NCBI RefSeq assembly: GCF_000721495.1
Contig: NZ_JOHY01000006.1
Span: 1-64,000, forward strand
DNA from: Streptomyces sp. NRRL F-5123
GTDB taxonomy: Bacteria; Actinomycetota; Actinomycetes; Streptomycetales; Streptomycetaceae
DNA length: 64,000 nt
Direction: 5' to 3'
Positions 1-9,136 of this stretch are shown here, one piece after another; position 1 is the stretch's first letter; every line of letters begins with the position of its first letter. The notes under the pieces were generated by a model that saw nothing but the letters and a program-made list of their open reading frames with translations, did not search any database and was not told the DNA's origin. Position numbers and translations under genes: made by a program.

Positions 1-65
1 AAGCAGAAGACGGCATACGAGATTTCTGCCTGTCTCGTGGGCTCGGAGATGTGTATAAGAGACAG
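1..65 (+). other. Illumina Nextera i7 adapter remnant
   Basis: The sequence begins with the P7 flow-cell segment (missing its first C) at 1-23. An 8-base index, TTCTGCCT, follows at 24-31, then the Nextera read-2 linker at 32-46, and the 19-base Tn5 mosaic end finishing AGAGACAG at 47-65. This is library-preparation sequence, not biology. Translated in the frame of the downstream gene it yields the well-known artefact peptide MGSEMCIRDS. Genomic sequence begins at base 66. Confidence 0.99.
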
Positions 66-66
66 C

Positions 67-327
67 CCCACCACGCCGCCGACGACGCCACCCACGACGC
101 CACCCACGACGCCTCCGACGTGGACGCCTCCGACGCATGAGCACCCGTCCCACCACCCGTCGCATCCGCCGACGCATCCGTCCCAGCCGCCGACCACGTC
201 TCCGGGCCTGCCCCACACGGGCTCCGACGGGGTCGAGTGGATCGCGGCCTCCGCGGTCGCGGTGCTCGGAGCCGGCGGAACGCTGCTGGTGATGACGCGT
301 CGCAGGCGCGGCGGCCAGCACCACTGA
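67..327 (+). CDS. C-terminal part of an LPXTG sortase-anchored surface protein (5' truncated)
   Basis: Only the last 86 codons are present because the contig starts here. The visible protein opens with a Pro/Thr-rich stalk (repeated PTTP units, then PTHPSQPPTTSP). An LPHTG sortase motif (208-222), a hydrophobic helix and a basic tail (RRRRGG) ending at 327 follow. That order is the classical cell-wall sorting signal; sortase would cleave between Thr and Gly and attach the protein to peptidoglycan. The stalk presumably lifts a missing N-terminal domain off the wall. An apparent start at 37 lies in adapter sequence and is false. The function of the missing part is unknown. Confidence 0.85.
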   Translation, partial: PTTPPTTPPTTPPTTPPTWTPPTHEHPSHHPSHPPTHPSQPPTTSPGLPHTGSDGVEWIAASAVAVLGAGGTLLVMTRRRRGGQHH

Positions 328-383
328 GCCCGCCGCACGACCGCGAACGACCGCCGCGCGAGCCACCCGCGGCGGTGAACGCG

Positions 384-425
384 GACCGGCCGCCCCACGC
401 CCTTCCCGGCGTGGGGCGGCCGGTC
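384..425 (+). terminator. Terminator hairpin after the LPXTG gene
   Basis: A perfect 18-bp stem (384-401 with 408-425) closes a six-base loop, 57 bases after the stop of the surface-protein gene. There is no U-run, as is usual in Streptomyces. It separates that gene from the VanZ gene downstream. Confidence 0.8.
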
Positions 426-475
426 GCGGGTAGGCGGCCCGTCAAGAGGCCGCGTCTACCGGGAGGGTTGCCGTC

Positions 476-1270
476 GTGGCGATGCGAGGGGCATTCTTCG
501 ACCGCCTGCGCGGCGGGAGGTCCGCACCCCCGGCGGAGGCGGAGCCGGCGCCGCGCCCCAAGCCGAAGGCGAAGCCGAGGCCGACAGCGGCCTCCAAGCC
601 GAAGCCCGGGCCCAAGCCCGCGTCCCAAGCGAAGCCCAAGCCCAAGGCGAAGGCCAGGTCCAGGTCCCCCCGCTCCCGCACGCGGAAGCCGCCGCCTCCC
701 CTGTTGCAGCGGCGCAGCCCCGGCCCGATGCTCGCCCGCGCGGCGGTGCTGGCCGTGGCGGTGGTCTGCATGGTCGCCTTCGCGGTCGCGCTGGCGCGCG
801 TCACCCTCGTCCCGTCGCCCGCGTCGGACTCGCTGACCCACACGAACCTGCGGCCGGGCGCGTCCATCCGCACATATCTCGACCAGCCGGACGTCCACGA
901 CACGGTCAAGCAGATCGGCGGCAACGTCGCGCTCGGCGTGCCCTTCGGGATCCTGCTCCCGACGCTCTTCCCGCGCGTCCGCGGTTTCCTGCGCGTGGCG
1001 CTGCTGACGGCCCTGACCATGGTCCTGGTGGAGACGGCGCAGGGCGCGATGGTGGAGGGCCGGGCGTTCGACGTCGACGACGTCATCCTCAACACCGTCG
1101 GTGCGCTGCTCGGGTATCTGCTGCTCGGCCACCGCCTGGCCGCCGCGCTCCACCCCGACCTGCCCCACTGGTGGCACCGCTATTTCCCCCGGCCCGCGAA
1201 CCGGAAGCCGAAGCCGCGGCCCCGGCCGAAGCCCGGGTCCGGGCCGGGGTCCGAGCCCGGGAAGCCCTGA
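476..1270 (+). CDS. VanZ family membrane protein
   Basis: 264 residues from GTG 476, with GGGAGG about nine bases upstream. The first 80 residues are a Lys/Pro/Arg-rich cytoplasmic tail built from repeats of the KPKPK type. A membrane segment (about 83-106) and a VanZ-like core follow, with NVALGVPFGILLP, VETAQ and FDVDDVILNTVGALLGY. The C-terminus is again a Lys/Pro/Arg-rich tail. The family is named after the teicoplanin-resistance accessory VanZ, but most actinobacterial members have no assigned function. The symmetric basic tails are unusual and could bind anionic polymers or membrane surfaces. The gene is convergent with the next one, with only four bases between the stops. Confidence 0.85.
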   Translation: MAMRGAFFDRLRGGRSAPPAEAEPAPRPKPKAKPRPTAASKPKPGPKPASQAKPKPKAKARSRSPRSRTRKPPPPLLQRRSPGPMLARAAVLAVAVVCMVAFAVALARVTLVPSPASDSLTHTNLRPGASIRTYLDQPDVHDTVKQIGGNVALGVPFGILLPTLFPRVRGFLRVALLTALTMVLVETAQGAMVEGRAFDVDDVILNTVGALLGYLLLGHRLAAALHPDLPHWWHRYFPRPANRKPKPRPRPKPGSGPGSEPGKP

Positions 1271-1274
1271 CCGC

Positions 1275-3824
1275 TCAGGTGGGGTCGTCGGCGAGTTCGG
1301 AGACGCCCGTGATGCGGTGCAGGGCGAAGGTGCGGACCTCGTCCGTCGTGTGGTCGTACGCGGTGACGTGGCCGCCCTCGACGCGGACGGGGGCGATGAC
1401 GCGCTGCGTGGCCGTGCCCTCCGCGTTGACGTAGCCGATCCACAGCGACTCGCCGGTCAGTACGGCGGCCTGCACCGTCGCGAGGGTCTCGGCGGAGGGG
1501 CTGCGGGGCAGGCCCGGCGGGGCGGTGTCGGCCGGGGCGCGGCGGACGGCGGTGGCCGCGCGGTCCCCGGCGCGGATGGCCTTGACGGCGAGCCCCAGCA
1601 GGTTGGCGTCCGGGACGGGCGGCCCGTCGGGTACGGGGACGGGGGCGCTGCGCGGCGGGGTGCGGCGGGCGTCGGGGCGGGTGATGAGGACGTCGCCGTC
1701 GGCGGACTCCGCCGCCGGGGCAAGGCCCATGTCGCGCAGCCGCTCCAGCAGCGTCGCCGGGTCGGTCTGCGAGGCCAGCACGGTCGGGGCCAGCCGGCGC
1801 AGGGCCAGGCCGGAGGCGCGGCGGTCGGCGAGCAGCTCCGTGAGCAGGGCGTCGTCGTCGCAGCGCAGGTACGCGGCGGCGGCGCCGACCCGCAGCGTGC
1901 CGTGCCGCCGGGCGACGTCGTCGATGAGGTAGGCCAGCGGCTGCGGCACGGGGGTGCGGGAGTGCTCGCTGAGGAAGGACTGCAGCTCGGCGGCCGTCCG
2001 CCCGGCGTCGAGGGCGCGGCGGACGGATTCGGGCGTGAAGCGGTAGACGGTCGCCCCGCCCTTGGACTCGATGTCGGCGAGCACGCCCAGCGTCTCGGCG
2101 AGCGGCGCGACCAGCGGGCCCGGCGCGACCGCCGTGAGGTCCGCCTGGAGCAGCACGTGGTCCAGCGGCTCCGGCAGCAGCGGCGCGAGCTTGGCGGCGG
2201 CGCGCCCCGCGGCGGCGTCCGGAGAGGCGGGCACGTCTGCCGCGGAGCCCGCGCCCGGCCCCGTCGCCGACGTGTCCCGCGGCGCCGCGTCCAGCAGCGG
2301 CCGGGCGTGCGCGGCCAGCGCCCCGCGCCCGGTGACGCCCAGCGTCTCCGCGTCCGCCAGCGTCCAGCCCACCAGCTCCGTGCGCAGCGCGTCCGCCCCC
2401 GCCCGCAGCGGCCGCTCCCAGCGCAGCCGGGCCAGCAGCTCGCCGGCCTCCGCCGCCGCCCCCGGCGGGAGGTCCGCCAGCAGCCGCAGCACCGCGACGC
2501 GTACGTGCGGGGCGAGCGAGCGGTCCAGGTCCGGGCCGAGGGCGGCGAGCGCGCGGCCCTTGGCGTCGCGTGTGCCGACCAGGCCGGGCGTGCGGGTCGC
2601 GGCCAGCCAGGCGGTGGCGAGCACGGCCCACTGCCGTTCGGCAGGCAGCAGCAGCCATTCGTCGGCGGCCGGGGTCGGTGCGTAGGCCTCGTCGACCTCG
2701 CCGTCGGCGGCGACGAGTCCGGCCGCGTACGCCAGCTCCAGCCAGAAGGCGGCCTGCGGCTCGGTGAGGTCGAGGGCGGCGGCGGTACGGCGCAGGTCGC
2801 GCACGCTCAGGCCGCCCGCGCGCAGCACCGGTGGCCCGCCCGACTGCCACTGCTTGAGCAGGTCGGTCACGGTGCGTACGGCGGTGAAGGCCTGGCCCGC
2901 GGCGGTGGCGTCCACCGTCCTCGCGGTCCGGGCCACCGGCGCGACCCGCGGCGGCAGCGGCTGCGGGGTGCGGTGCGCGCGGCCGGCCCGCAGCGCGAGC
3001 GCGGCCTCCCGGGGCAGGACGACGTTGTGCTGGCCCACCGGCAGCAGCAGCCCTCGGGCCAGCAGCCACTGCACCGGCGTCGCGGCCTCCTCGGCGCGTA
3101 TGGCCACGGTCGCGTCCCGCACCTCGCCGTACGGCGGCCCCCACACCAGCCGGTCCAGCACCGCCCGTACGCCCTCGGGGGCCTGTGCGAGCAGCGCCGC
3201 GAAGGCGTCGGGGTCGGCGAAGAGGGCCGTCAGCGCGTCCACCGCGCTGGCCGGGTCGTGCGTCGCGCCCAGCCCCGCGTCGGCCAGCAGCTCCTGGAGC
3301 CGCGCGGGCGACATCCCGGCCGTCGACTCGGCCACGGTCGGGCCGAGGCCGGTCGAGGACGGCATCGACGCGGACGGCGCGAGCACGTCACGCGCGGTGC
3401 GCACCAGCCGCAGCCGGTCGTCGTCGCCCCACACCAGCCCGCAGTCCCGGAGCGCGCCGACCGCCCGCGGCAGCTCGGCCGCGACCGCCGCCGCCTCCGC
3501 CTCTTCCAGCGGCTCCCCGAGCCCCGGCCGCGCCTCCCGCGCCTGCAGCCCCGTCATGAGCCCGCTCAGCTCGTCGTACGGGCAGCCGTCCGGGGCGAGG
3601 GCGAGCGCCTCCGCGGTCTGCCGTGTGAATGCGTCCAGGTGGTCCAGGGCCCGCGCCACGGACGTACGGGTCGCCGCGCGCGTCGCGAGCTGCGTGACGT
3701 CGGTGGGCACCGGCGCGATGAGGTCGGGGCGTGCCCGCAGCAGCCGTACGAGCGCGTCGTCGTCCCGCGCGCGCAGATCCTCCGCAAGGGTGCGCGGCGC
3801 GCTGCTCTGGCCACCGATCGTCAT
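1275..3824 (-). CDS. Helicase C-terminal (XPB/Ssl2-like) domain protein with a WYL-like end
   Basis: 849 residues from ATG 3824; upstream in-frame starts give an Arg/Gly-rich extension that looks non-coding. A TAATGT -10-like hexamer lies 7-12 bases before the ATG, so the mRNA may be leaderless. Roughly residues 560-700 match the helicase-associated C-terminal fold of XPB/Ssl2-type proteins (LDHVLLQADLTAVAPG, then VYRFTPESVRRALDAG). The last 70 residues resemble a WYL module (GESLWIGYVNAEG, APVRVEGGHVTAYD). No Walker A or DEAD/DEAH motor is visible, so it is probably a DNA-binding accessory protein, not an active helicase. The family is conserved next to housekeeping genes in Streptomyces. 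Its specific role is unknown. Confidence 0.8.
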   Translation of the reverse strand: MTIGGQSSAPRTLAEDLRARDDDALVRLLRARPDLIAPVPTDVTQLATRAATRTSVARALDHLDAFTRQTAEALALAPDGCPYDELSGLMTGLQAREARPGLGEPLEEAEAAAVAAELPRAVGALRDCGLVWGDDDRLRLVRTARDVLAPSASMPSSTGLGPTVAESTAGMSPARLQELLADAGLGATHDPASAVDALTALFADPDAFAALLAQAPEGVRAVLDRLVWGPPYGEVRDATVAIRAEEAATPVQWLLARGLLLPVGQHNVVLPREAALALRAGRAHRTPQPLPPRVAPVARTARTVDATAAGQAFTAVRTVTDLLKQWQSGGPPVLRAGGLSVRDLRRTAAALDLTEPQAAFWLELAYAAGLVAADGEVDEAYAPTPAADEWLLLPAERQWAVLATAWLAATRTPGLVGTRDAKGRALAALGPDLDRSLAPHVRVAVLRLLADLPPGAAAEAGELLARLRWERPLRAGADALRTELVGWTLADAETLGVTGRGALAAHARPLLDAAPRDTSATGPGAGSAADVPASPDAAAGRAAAKLAPLLPEPLDHVLLQADLTAVAPGPLVAPLAETLGVLADIESKGGATVYRFTPESVRRALDAGRTAAELQSFLSEHSRTPVPQPLAYLIDDVARRHGTLRVGAAAAYLRCDDDALLTELLADRRASGLALRRLAPTVLASQTDPATLLERLRDMGLAPAAESADGDVLITRPDARRTPPRSAPVPVPDGPPVPDANLLGLAVKAIRAGDRAATAVRRAPADTAPPGLPRSPSAETLATVQAAVLTGESLWIGYVNAEGTATQRVIAPVRVEGGHVTAYDHTTDEVRTFALHRITGVSELADDPT

Positions 3825-3978
3825 CCGTCCCACATTAGGCCCTGCCCACCCCACCCGCTCCCCTCCGCTCCGCACCCGCGCCCGCGCGCGCCGCAACTCC
3901 TGCCGCGCCCGCGCGGGTTACGGCGACACGGAGGTGTCCGACCGGTACCGTCGGGCCAGGCGTGTGGAGGGAGCGGCG

Positions 3979-4968
3979 GTGGGGGTCGAGAGCGACCGGC
4001 TGGTGTTCGACTATCTGAGCCGGGTCGGCGACCTGGCGCAGACCGCCATGCCCGCCGCGCAGCGCATGCAGCTCGTCGCGCAGCTGCGCAGCGACATCGA
4101 GCGGGAGCGGCGCGGCGCGGAGTCCGACGCGGACGTGCGGCGCATCCTCGGGCGCATCGGCAGCCCCGACGAGGTGGTCGAGGCCGCCGCGGGCAAGCCC
4201 GCGGGGGAGCGGCGCACGGAGCCGCCGCCCGCGCAGGAGCCGCAGCCGGGGTCGTACGGGCCCTACACGGCCGGCCCCGGCGTACCGCGCCAGCCGCGGG
4301 GTGCGGCGGGCAAGGACAGCGGCGGGGAGGGGCGCGGGCCCCTGTGGTGGCAGGGCGGACCCGGCGGCGCGGGCGGGCGGCCCGGCGAGGAGCTGGACGG
4401 TCTGCCGGGCATGACCGGCGGCATCTTCATCCCGGACGACGACGAGGAGCTCGACCGGCTGGGCAGCGGGCGGCCCGCGGCTCCCAAGGAGGGCCCGGAC
4501 GGCGCGGACGGCGAGGACGGGCCCGCCGAGGGCGAGGCCGCGCCGGCGGGGGCCCCCGCCGCCGAACCCGCCCCTGCCGGGCCCCGCAAGCGCCGCCTGC
4601 TCCCCCGGCTGCCCCGCGGCGGCGGCCCCCGCCGCTGGGGCAGCCCCATGCTGCTGATCGCGGCCGCGCTGCTGGTGGGCGGCGCGGTGGCCGGCTCCCT
4701 CATCCCGCTCGGCCTCGGCTGGCTGGCGGCCTGGCTGTCGCGCAAGCTCAGCCGCCCGCAGGCCAAGTTCGCGGTGCTGTTCATCCCCGGCGCCTTCGCG
4801 GCCGGGACGGTCGTGTGGATCTGGGGCCGCGACGTCGGGAAGTGGGGCAGCCCGATCGCCGAGGGGCAGGTGGGGCAGGCCTTCCAGGACGCCTACCCGC
4901 TCACCGTCCGGCTGGCGGCCGTCGGCACCGCGCTCTACCTGCTGTGGCGGAGCCGCCGGTCGGGGTGA
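3979..4968 (+). CDS. HAAS-domain membrane protein
   Basis: 329 residues from GTG 3979; GGAGGG seven bases upstream fixes the start. Residues 1-70 (VFDYLSRVGDLAQTAMP to GRIGSPDEVV) resemble a HAAS-type helical module. That module is often found next to PadR-like regulators and is thought to link membrane and cytosolic signalling. An acidic Gly/Pro/Glu-rich linker (about 75-200) and a basic patch (RKRRLLPRLPRGGG) follow, then three or four membrane segments (about 218-250, 262-282 and 305-325). No enzyme motif is seen. It is divergent from the helicase-like gene (154-bp gap) and convergent with the iron transporter. Confidence 0.75.
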   Translation: MGVESDRLVFDYLSRVGDLAQTAMPAAQRMQLVAQLRSDIERERRGAESDADVRRILGRIGSPDEVVEAAAGKPAGERRTEPPPAQEPQPGSYGPYTAGPGVPRQPRGAAGKDSGGEGRGPLWWQGGPGGAGGRPGEELDGLPGMTGGIFIPDDDEELDRLGSGRPAAPKEGPDGADGEDGPAEGEAAPAGAPAAEPAPAGPRKRRLLPRLPRGGGPRRWGSPMLLIAAALLVGGAVAGSLIPLGLGWLAAWLSRKLSRPQAKFAVLFIPGAFAAGTVVWIWGRDVGKWGSPIAEGQVGQAFQDAYPLTVRLAAVGTALYLLWRSRRSG

Positions 4969-4980
4969 GGACGGGCGGCC

Positions 4981-5994
4981 TCACTTCGCGGTCAGGTCCT
5001 GCTGCAGCTCGTCGAGCACCTTGTCCGCCGCCGTGTAGCCGATGCCCTGGTACCACAGCTCGTCGTCCACCCGATGGGCGCGGCCCGCGTCGACCGCCGC
5101 GAGCCGCTTCCACAGCGGCCCGGCCGTCACCTCCGTCTCCTTGGCTGCCTCGGGGTCGCCGTAGGTGGCGTAGAAGAGGGCGTCGCCGCCGGCCTTGTCG
5201 ATCTGCTCGGGGCTGACGTCGACGCTGAGCCGGTCGACGTCCTGCGCCGCCGGCCGGCCGAGGCCGACGTCCTTCAGGACGGTGCCGATGTAGCTGGCGT
5301 TGCCGTACAGCCGGATGTCGGCGCCCTCGACGAAGCGCACCATGCTCACCTTGACCGCCGCCGCCTTCGTGCGGCCGCCGAGCGCCGCGGTGACCTGGGC
5401 GACGTGCTTGTCGTACGCGCTCACCGCGGCCGCTGCCTGCGCGGTACGGCCGAGGGCCGCGGCGTGCAGCTGGAAGTTGGCCTTCCAGGGCGCGCCGGTG
5501 GACTCGGTCAGCACGGTGGGGGCGATCTTCCTCAGGGCGTCGTAGTGCGCGCCGTCGCGCACCTTGCTGCTGAGGATGAGGTCGGGGTGCAGGGCGGCGA
5601 CGGCCTCCAGGTTGGGGCTCGCGACGGCGCCGACGTTCTTTGTGCCGGCGACCTCGTCCTTCGGCAGGTAGTCGAGGAAGCCGCTGCTGGTGCCCGCGCC
5701 GGCCGCGCCGACCGGCTTGACGCCGAGGGTGATCGCCGAGTCCAGCTCGGCGGTGTCGAGCACGACGACACGTTCCGGGTGGTCGGGGACGGTCACCTTG
5801 CCCATGGCCGTGTCGACGGTGTGCGTGTTCTTGTCGCCGCCGGAGCCACCGGACGACGAGGGCGAGGACGACGAGCAGGCGGTCGCGGCGAGGGCGGTGC
5901 AGCACAGGACGGCGGCGAGGGCGGCGGCGGGCCTGCGTACGGGGCGGGCGGGGCGGGCAGGGCTGGTCGAACGGGCGCTGCTGGTACGGGACAT
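4981..5994 (-). CDS. Iron-siderophore ABC transporter substrate-binding lipoprotein
   Basis: 337 residues. The N-terminus is a lipoprotein signal: an Arg-rich start, a hydrophobic stretch, and lipobox LAATAC with Cys at about residue 40. A Ser/Gly linker and a class III (FhuD/BtuF-type) binding fold follow (GKVTVPDHPERVVVLD, LEAVAALHPDLILSS). GGAGA lies seven bases before ATG 5994. It is the last gene of the four-gene importer operon, 27 bases after the ATPase. It should sit on the outer membrane face and hand ferric siderophore to the two permeases. The ligand cannot be told from sequence; no biosynthetic genes are nearby, so a xenosiderophore is possible. Confidence 0.92.
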   Translation of the reverse strand: MSRTSSARSTSPARPARPVRRPAAALAAVLCCTALAATACSSSSPSSSGGSGGDKNTHTVDTAMGKVTVPDHPERVVVLDTAELDSAITLGVKPVGAAGAGTSSGFLDYLPKDEVAGTKNVGAVASPNLEAVAALHPDLILSSKVRDGAHYDALRKIAPTVLTESTGAPWKANFQLHAAALGRTAQAAAAVSAYDKHVAQVTAALGGRTKAAAVKVSMVRFVEGADIRLYGNASYIGTVLKDVGLGRPAAQDVDRLSVDVSPEQIDKAGGDALFYATYGDPEAAKETEVTAGPLWKRLAAVDAGRAHRVDDELWYQGIGYTAADKVLDELQQDLTAK

Positions 5995-6021
5995 GGCGGT
6001 TCTCCGTTCAGGCGTGCCGGG

Positions 6022-6960
6022 TCAGGGGTGCGGGGGCGCGGTGCCGTCCTTGCTCGTCGCCGAGGTCTCTCCCGGGTGGTGCCAGGGCGCGCCGGGCACC
6101 ACGAGCGGGTCGCCCGTCACCGGGTCCGGCACGACGACGGACTCCAGCCCGAAGACCTCGCGGACCAGCGCGGCGGTGACCACCTCGGAGGGCGGGCCCT
6201 CGGCGACGATCCGGCCGGCCTTCATCGCGACCAGGTGGTCGGCATAGCGGGCGGCCTGGTTGAGGTCGTGCAGGACGGCGACGACCGTGCGGCCGCGCTC
6301 CCGGTTGAGCCGCCGCACCAGGTCCAGCACCTCGACCTGGTGGGCGATGTCCAGGAAGGTCGTGGGCTCGTCGAGCAGCAGCAGATCGGTGTCCTGGGCG
6401 AGCGCCATCGCGATCCAGGCCCGCTGGCGCTGTCCGCCGGACAGCTCGTCGACCAGCCGGTGGGCGAGGTCGGCGGTCGCGGTGCGCTCCATGGCCTCGG
6501 CGACCAGCCGCTCGTCCGACTCCGACCACTGCTGCCACCACTTCTGGTGCGGCTGCCGGCCGCGCGAGACGAGGTCGGCGACGGTGATGCCCTCGGGCGG
6601 CACCGGCGACTGCGGCAGCAGGCCCAGGGTGCGGGCGATCTGCCGGGTCGGTACGCGGGCCAGCTCGGCGCCGTCCAGCAGCACCGAGCCGTCGCGCGGC
6701 TTGAGCAGCCGGCCGAGCGCCCGCAGCAGCGTGGACTTGCCGCACGCGTTGGGGCCGACGATGACGGTGACCTGCCCGTCGGGGATCTCCAGGTCGAGCC
6801 CCTCGACGACGGTCCGCTCCTCGTACGACAGCGTGAGCGCACGGGCGGCGAGCCGGTTGCGCGGCGGCCCCGCCACCGCGGCGGGCGCGGCCGCGACCGC
6901 CGGCCGGGCGGCCGGCACGGCGGCGGAAGGAGCGGGGGCGGCGGGCTCAGGGGTCGTCAT
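6022..6960 (-). CDS. Iron-siderophore ABC transporter ATP-binding protein
   Basis: 312 residues from ATG 6960, whose ATGA overlaps the stop of the upstream permease. It is a FecE/FepC-type ATPase: Walker A GPNACGKST, Q-loop LLPQSP, signature LSGGQRQR, Walker B LLLLDEPTTFLD, switch His in VLHDLN. An Ala/Pro-rich tail of about 35 residues precedes the domain. The motor should power uptake through the two permeases encoded just before it. Stop-start overlaps mean the three membrane/ATPase genes are translationally coupled. Upstream regulation is by the iron box at 9137. Confidence 0.95.
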   Translation of the reverse strand: MTTPEPAAPAPSAAVPAARPAVAAAPAAVAGPPRNRLAARALTLSYEERTVVEGLDLEIPDGQVTVIVGPNACGKSTLLRALGRLLKPRDGSVLLDGAELARVPTRQIARTLGLLPQSPVPPEGITVADLVSRGRQPHQKWWQQWSESDERLVAEAMERTATADLAHRLVDELSGGQRQRAWIAMALAQDTDLLLLDEPTTFLDIAHQVEVLDLVRRLNRERGRTVVAVLHDLNQAARYADHLVAMKAGRIVAEGPPSEVVTAALVREVFGLESVVVPDPVTGDPLVVPGAPWHHPGETSATSKDGTAPPHP

Positions 6961-8093
6961 GACGGATCTCCGGAACGGCTGCGGCTGCGCACGATCAGCC
7001 ACATCAGATAGGGGGCGCCGACCGCGGCGGTCATCACGCCGACCGGCAGCTCGGTGGGCGAGAAGAGCTTGCGGGCCAGCAGGTCGGCGACCACCACGAC
7101 CAGCGCGCCGGTCAGCGCGGAGGCCGGCAGCGGGATCTGCGCGGAGCGGGTCAGGCGGCGGGCGATCTGCGGGGCGAGCAGCGCCACGAAGTCGACCGGG
7201 CCCGCCGCGCCGGTCGCGACCGAGGCGAGCACTACGCCCAGCGTGACCAGGCCGAGGCGGACCCGGCCCAGCCGCACGCCCAGCGCGGTCGCGGTGTCGT
7301 CGTCGAAGGACACGGTGCGCTGCGCCCGCGCCGCCCACAGGGCGCACGGCAGCGCGACGAGCAGGACGAGCGCGAGCGGGCGCGCCTCGTCGTAGCCGCG
7401 GCCGTTGAGCGAGCCGGTCAGCCACACCTTGGCCTGCTGGGCGACCAGGTAGTCGCCCTTGGTCATGAACAGCTGGGTGATCGACGACAGCGCGACCGAG
7501 AAGCCGATGCCGATCAGCACGAAGCGCGACGCGTGCAGGCCGCGCCGCCACGCGAAGAGGTAGACCAGTGCGGCGGCCCCGAGCCCGCCGGCGACCGACA
7601 GGTAGGGCAGCGCGGTGTACGAGGTCACGCCGTACGTCATCGCGGCGACCGTGAGGGCGCCCGCGCCGTGCGTGACGCCGATGACGTCGGGGCTGGCGAG
7701 CGGGTTGCGCGCGACGGTCTGGACGAGCGCGCCGGACACGCCGAACGCCGCGCCGACCAGCAGCCCGAGCACCAGCCGCGGCTCGCGCAGCTCGCCGACC
7801 ACCAGCTCGTCGGGGCTGGGGCGGCCCAGCACGACCTTCAGCACCTCACCGGGCGCCACGAAGGACTCGCCGACGCACAGGTACGTCACGCACGCCGCCG
7901 CCAGCAGCAGCGCCAGCACGCCCGTGACGGCGAGCGAGCGCCGGTGCACCAGGAAGGACCCGCGCCCGGCCAGGCGTACGACGGCGTACCCGGCGGGGCG
8001 CACACCGGGGCGGCCCGTAGCGCTGCCCGTACCTGTGGCCGTTCCGCTGTCGGCATCGCTGCCCGTACCGCGGCCCGTGCTCGTCGCGCTCAC
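6957..8093 (-). CDS. FecCD-family iron-siderophore permease (second subunit)
   Basis: 378 residues from GTG 8093, which overlaps the previous stop as GTGA. The first 45 residues are a Gly/Thr/Ser-rich cytoplasmic tail. The rest has about nine or ten membrane helices with BtuC/FecCD landmarks: REPRLVLGLLVGAAFGVSGALVQTVARNPLASPDVIGVTHGA, and near the end AAGPVDFVALLAPQIARRLTR, the region contacting the ATPase. It pairs with the next permease gene to form the channel for ferric siderophore. Longer upstream in-frame reading overlaps the other permease gene and is not credible. Confidence 0.93.
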   Translation of the reverse strand: MSATSTGRGTGSDADSGTATGTGSATGRPGVRPAGYAVVRLAGRGSFLVHRRSLAVTGVLALLLAAACVTYLCVGESFVAPGEVLKVVLGRPSPDELVVGELREPRLVLGLLVGAAFGVSGALVQTVARNPLASPDVIGVTHGAGALTVAAMTYGVTSYTALPYLSVAGGLGAAALVYLFAWRRGLHASRFVLIGIGFSVALSSITQLFMTKGDYLVAQQAKVWLTGSLNGRGYDEARPLALVLLVALPCALWAARAQRTVSFDDDTATALGVRLGRVRLGLVTLGVVLASVATGAAGPVDFVALLAPQIARRLTRSAQIPLPASALTGALVVVVADLLARKLFSPTELPVGVMTAAVGAPYLMWLIVRSRSRSGDPS

Positions 8094-9088
8094 GCCGCCA
8101 CCACCGCCCGGCGCCGCACCAGCGCCACCAGGAACGGCACCCCGATGAGCGCCGTCATCACCGCCACCGGCACCTCGGACGGCGGGAAGACGATCCGCCC
8201 CACCACGTCCGAGACCAGGATCATCACCGGGCCCAGCAGCGCCGCCATGGGCAGCACCCAGCGGTGCGCGGTGCCGACCAGCGCGCGGGCCAGATGCGGA
8301 ACGGCCAGCCCCACGAAGGCGATCGGTCCGGCGGCCGCGACCGCGGCGCCGGTCAGCACGGTCGCCCCCAGCGCGCCGAGCAGCCGCAGCAGCGCCACGT
8401 TCTGCCCCAGGCCCTTGGCGACGTCCTCGCCGAGCGCCAGCGCGTCGAGACCGCGGGCCATCGCCAGCACCAGCAGCAGCCCGGCCACCAGGAAGGGCCA
8501 GATCATCGAGATGATGTGGGTGTCCCGCCCGGACAGCGAACCCACCTGCCAGAAGCGGTACGTCTCCAGCGTCTGCGCGTCCGTCGTCAGCACCCCGGAC
8601 ACGATCGAGGTCAGGAACGCGTTCATGGCCGCCCCCGCGAGCGCCAGCTTCACCGGCGACGCCCCGCCCCGGCCGCGCGCGGCGATCGCGTAGACGGCCA
8701 CGGCGGCGGCTCCGGCGCCCGCGAAGGCGAACCAGACGTACCCGCTGAGCGTGCCCACCCCGGCGTACGCGATGGCGCACACCACGCCGAGCGACGCGCC
8801 CTGGCTCACCCCGAGGATGCCGGGCTCGGCGATCGGGTTGCGGGTGACGCCCTGCATGACCACCCCGGCGACCGCGAGGGCCGCCCCGACCATGATCCCG
8901 ATCACCGTACGCGGCACCCGCAGGCTGCGGACCACCTCGGCGTTCTGGCTCGTGCCGCCGTGCAGCAGCGCGTCCAGCACCTGGTCCGGGGGTATCGCGC
9001 GGCTCCCGACGGCCAGACTGAGCAGCACGGCGAGCAGCAGGGCCACCGCCGCCGCGGCCATCCAGCCGGTGCGGCGACGCAAGGGCAT
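8090..9088 (-). CDS. FecCD-family iron-siderophore permease (first subunit)
   Basis: 332 residues. ATG 9088 is chosen because GGAGGA lies nine bases upstream; an in-frame start at 9133 would overlap the iron box and has no such site. The FecCD signature reads LRVPRTVIGIMVGAALAVAG, then VTRNPIAEPGILGVSQGAS. The ATPase-contact loop is AAGPIAFVGLAVPHLARAL. It is the first gene of the operon permease-permease-ATPase-lipoprotein. The DmdR1-type box is only about 49 bp upstream, so iron repletion should switch off the whole unit. Confidence 0.93.
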   Translation of the reverse strand: MPLRRRTGWMAAAAVALLLAVLLSLAVGSRAIPPDQVLDALLHGGTSQNAEVVRSLRVPRTVIGIMVGAALAVAGVVMQGVTRNPIAEPGILGVSQGASLGVVCAIAYAGVGTLSGYVWFAFAGAGAAAVAVYAIAARGRGGASPVKLALAGAAMNAFLTSIVSGVLTTDAQTLETYRFWQVGSLSGRDTHIISMIWPFLVAGLLLVLAMARGLDALALGEDVAKGLGQNVALLRLLGALGATVLTGAAVAAAGPIAFVGLAVPHLARALVGTAHRWVLPMAALLGPVMILVSDVVGRIVFPPSEVPVAVMTALIGVPFLVALVRRRAVVAA

Positions 9089-9136
9089 GACGAGCGGTCC
9101 TCCGGAAAGCGGCGACCGTCGGACGCCGGGCATTGA

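Noticed and set aside
37..66. Start codon and MGSEMCIRDS peptide in front of the LPXTG gene
   Set aside because: It is entirely adapter sequence.
1101..5216. Long plus-strand frame opposite the helicase-like gene
   Set aside because: Gly/Arg-rich shadow without domains; the minus-strand gene has clear family features.
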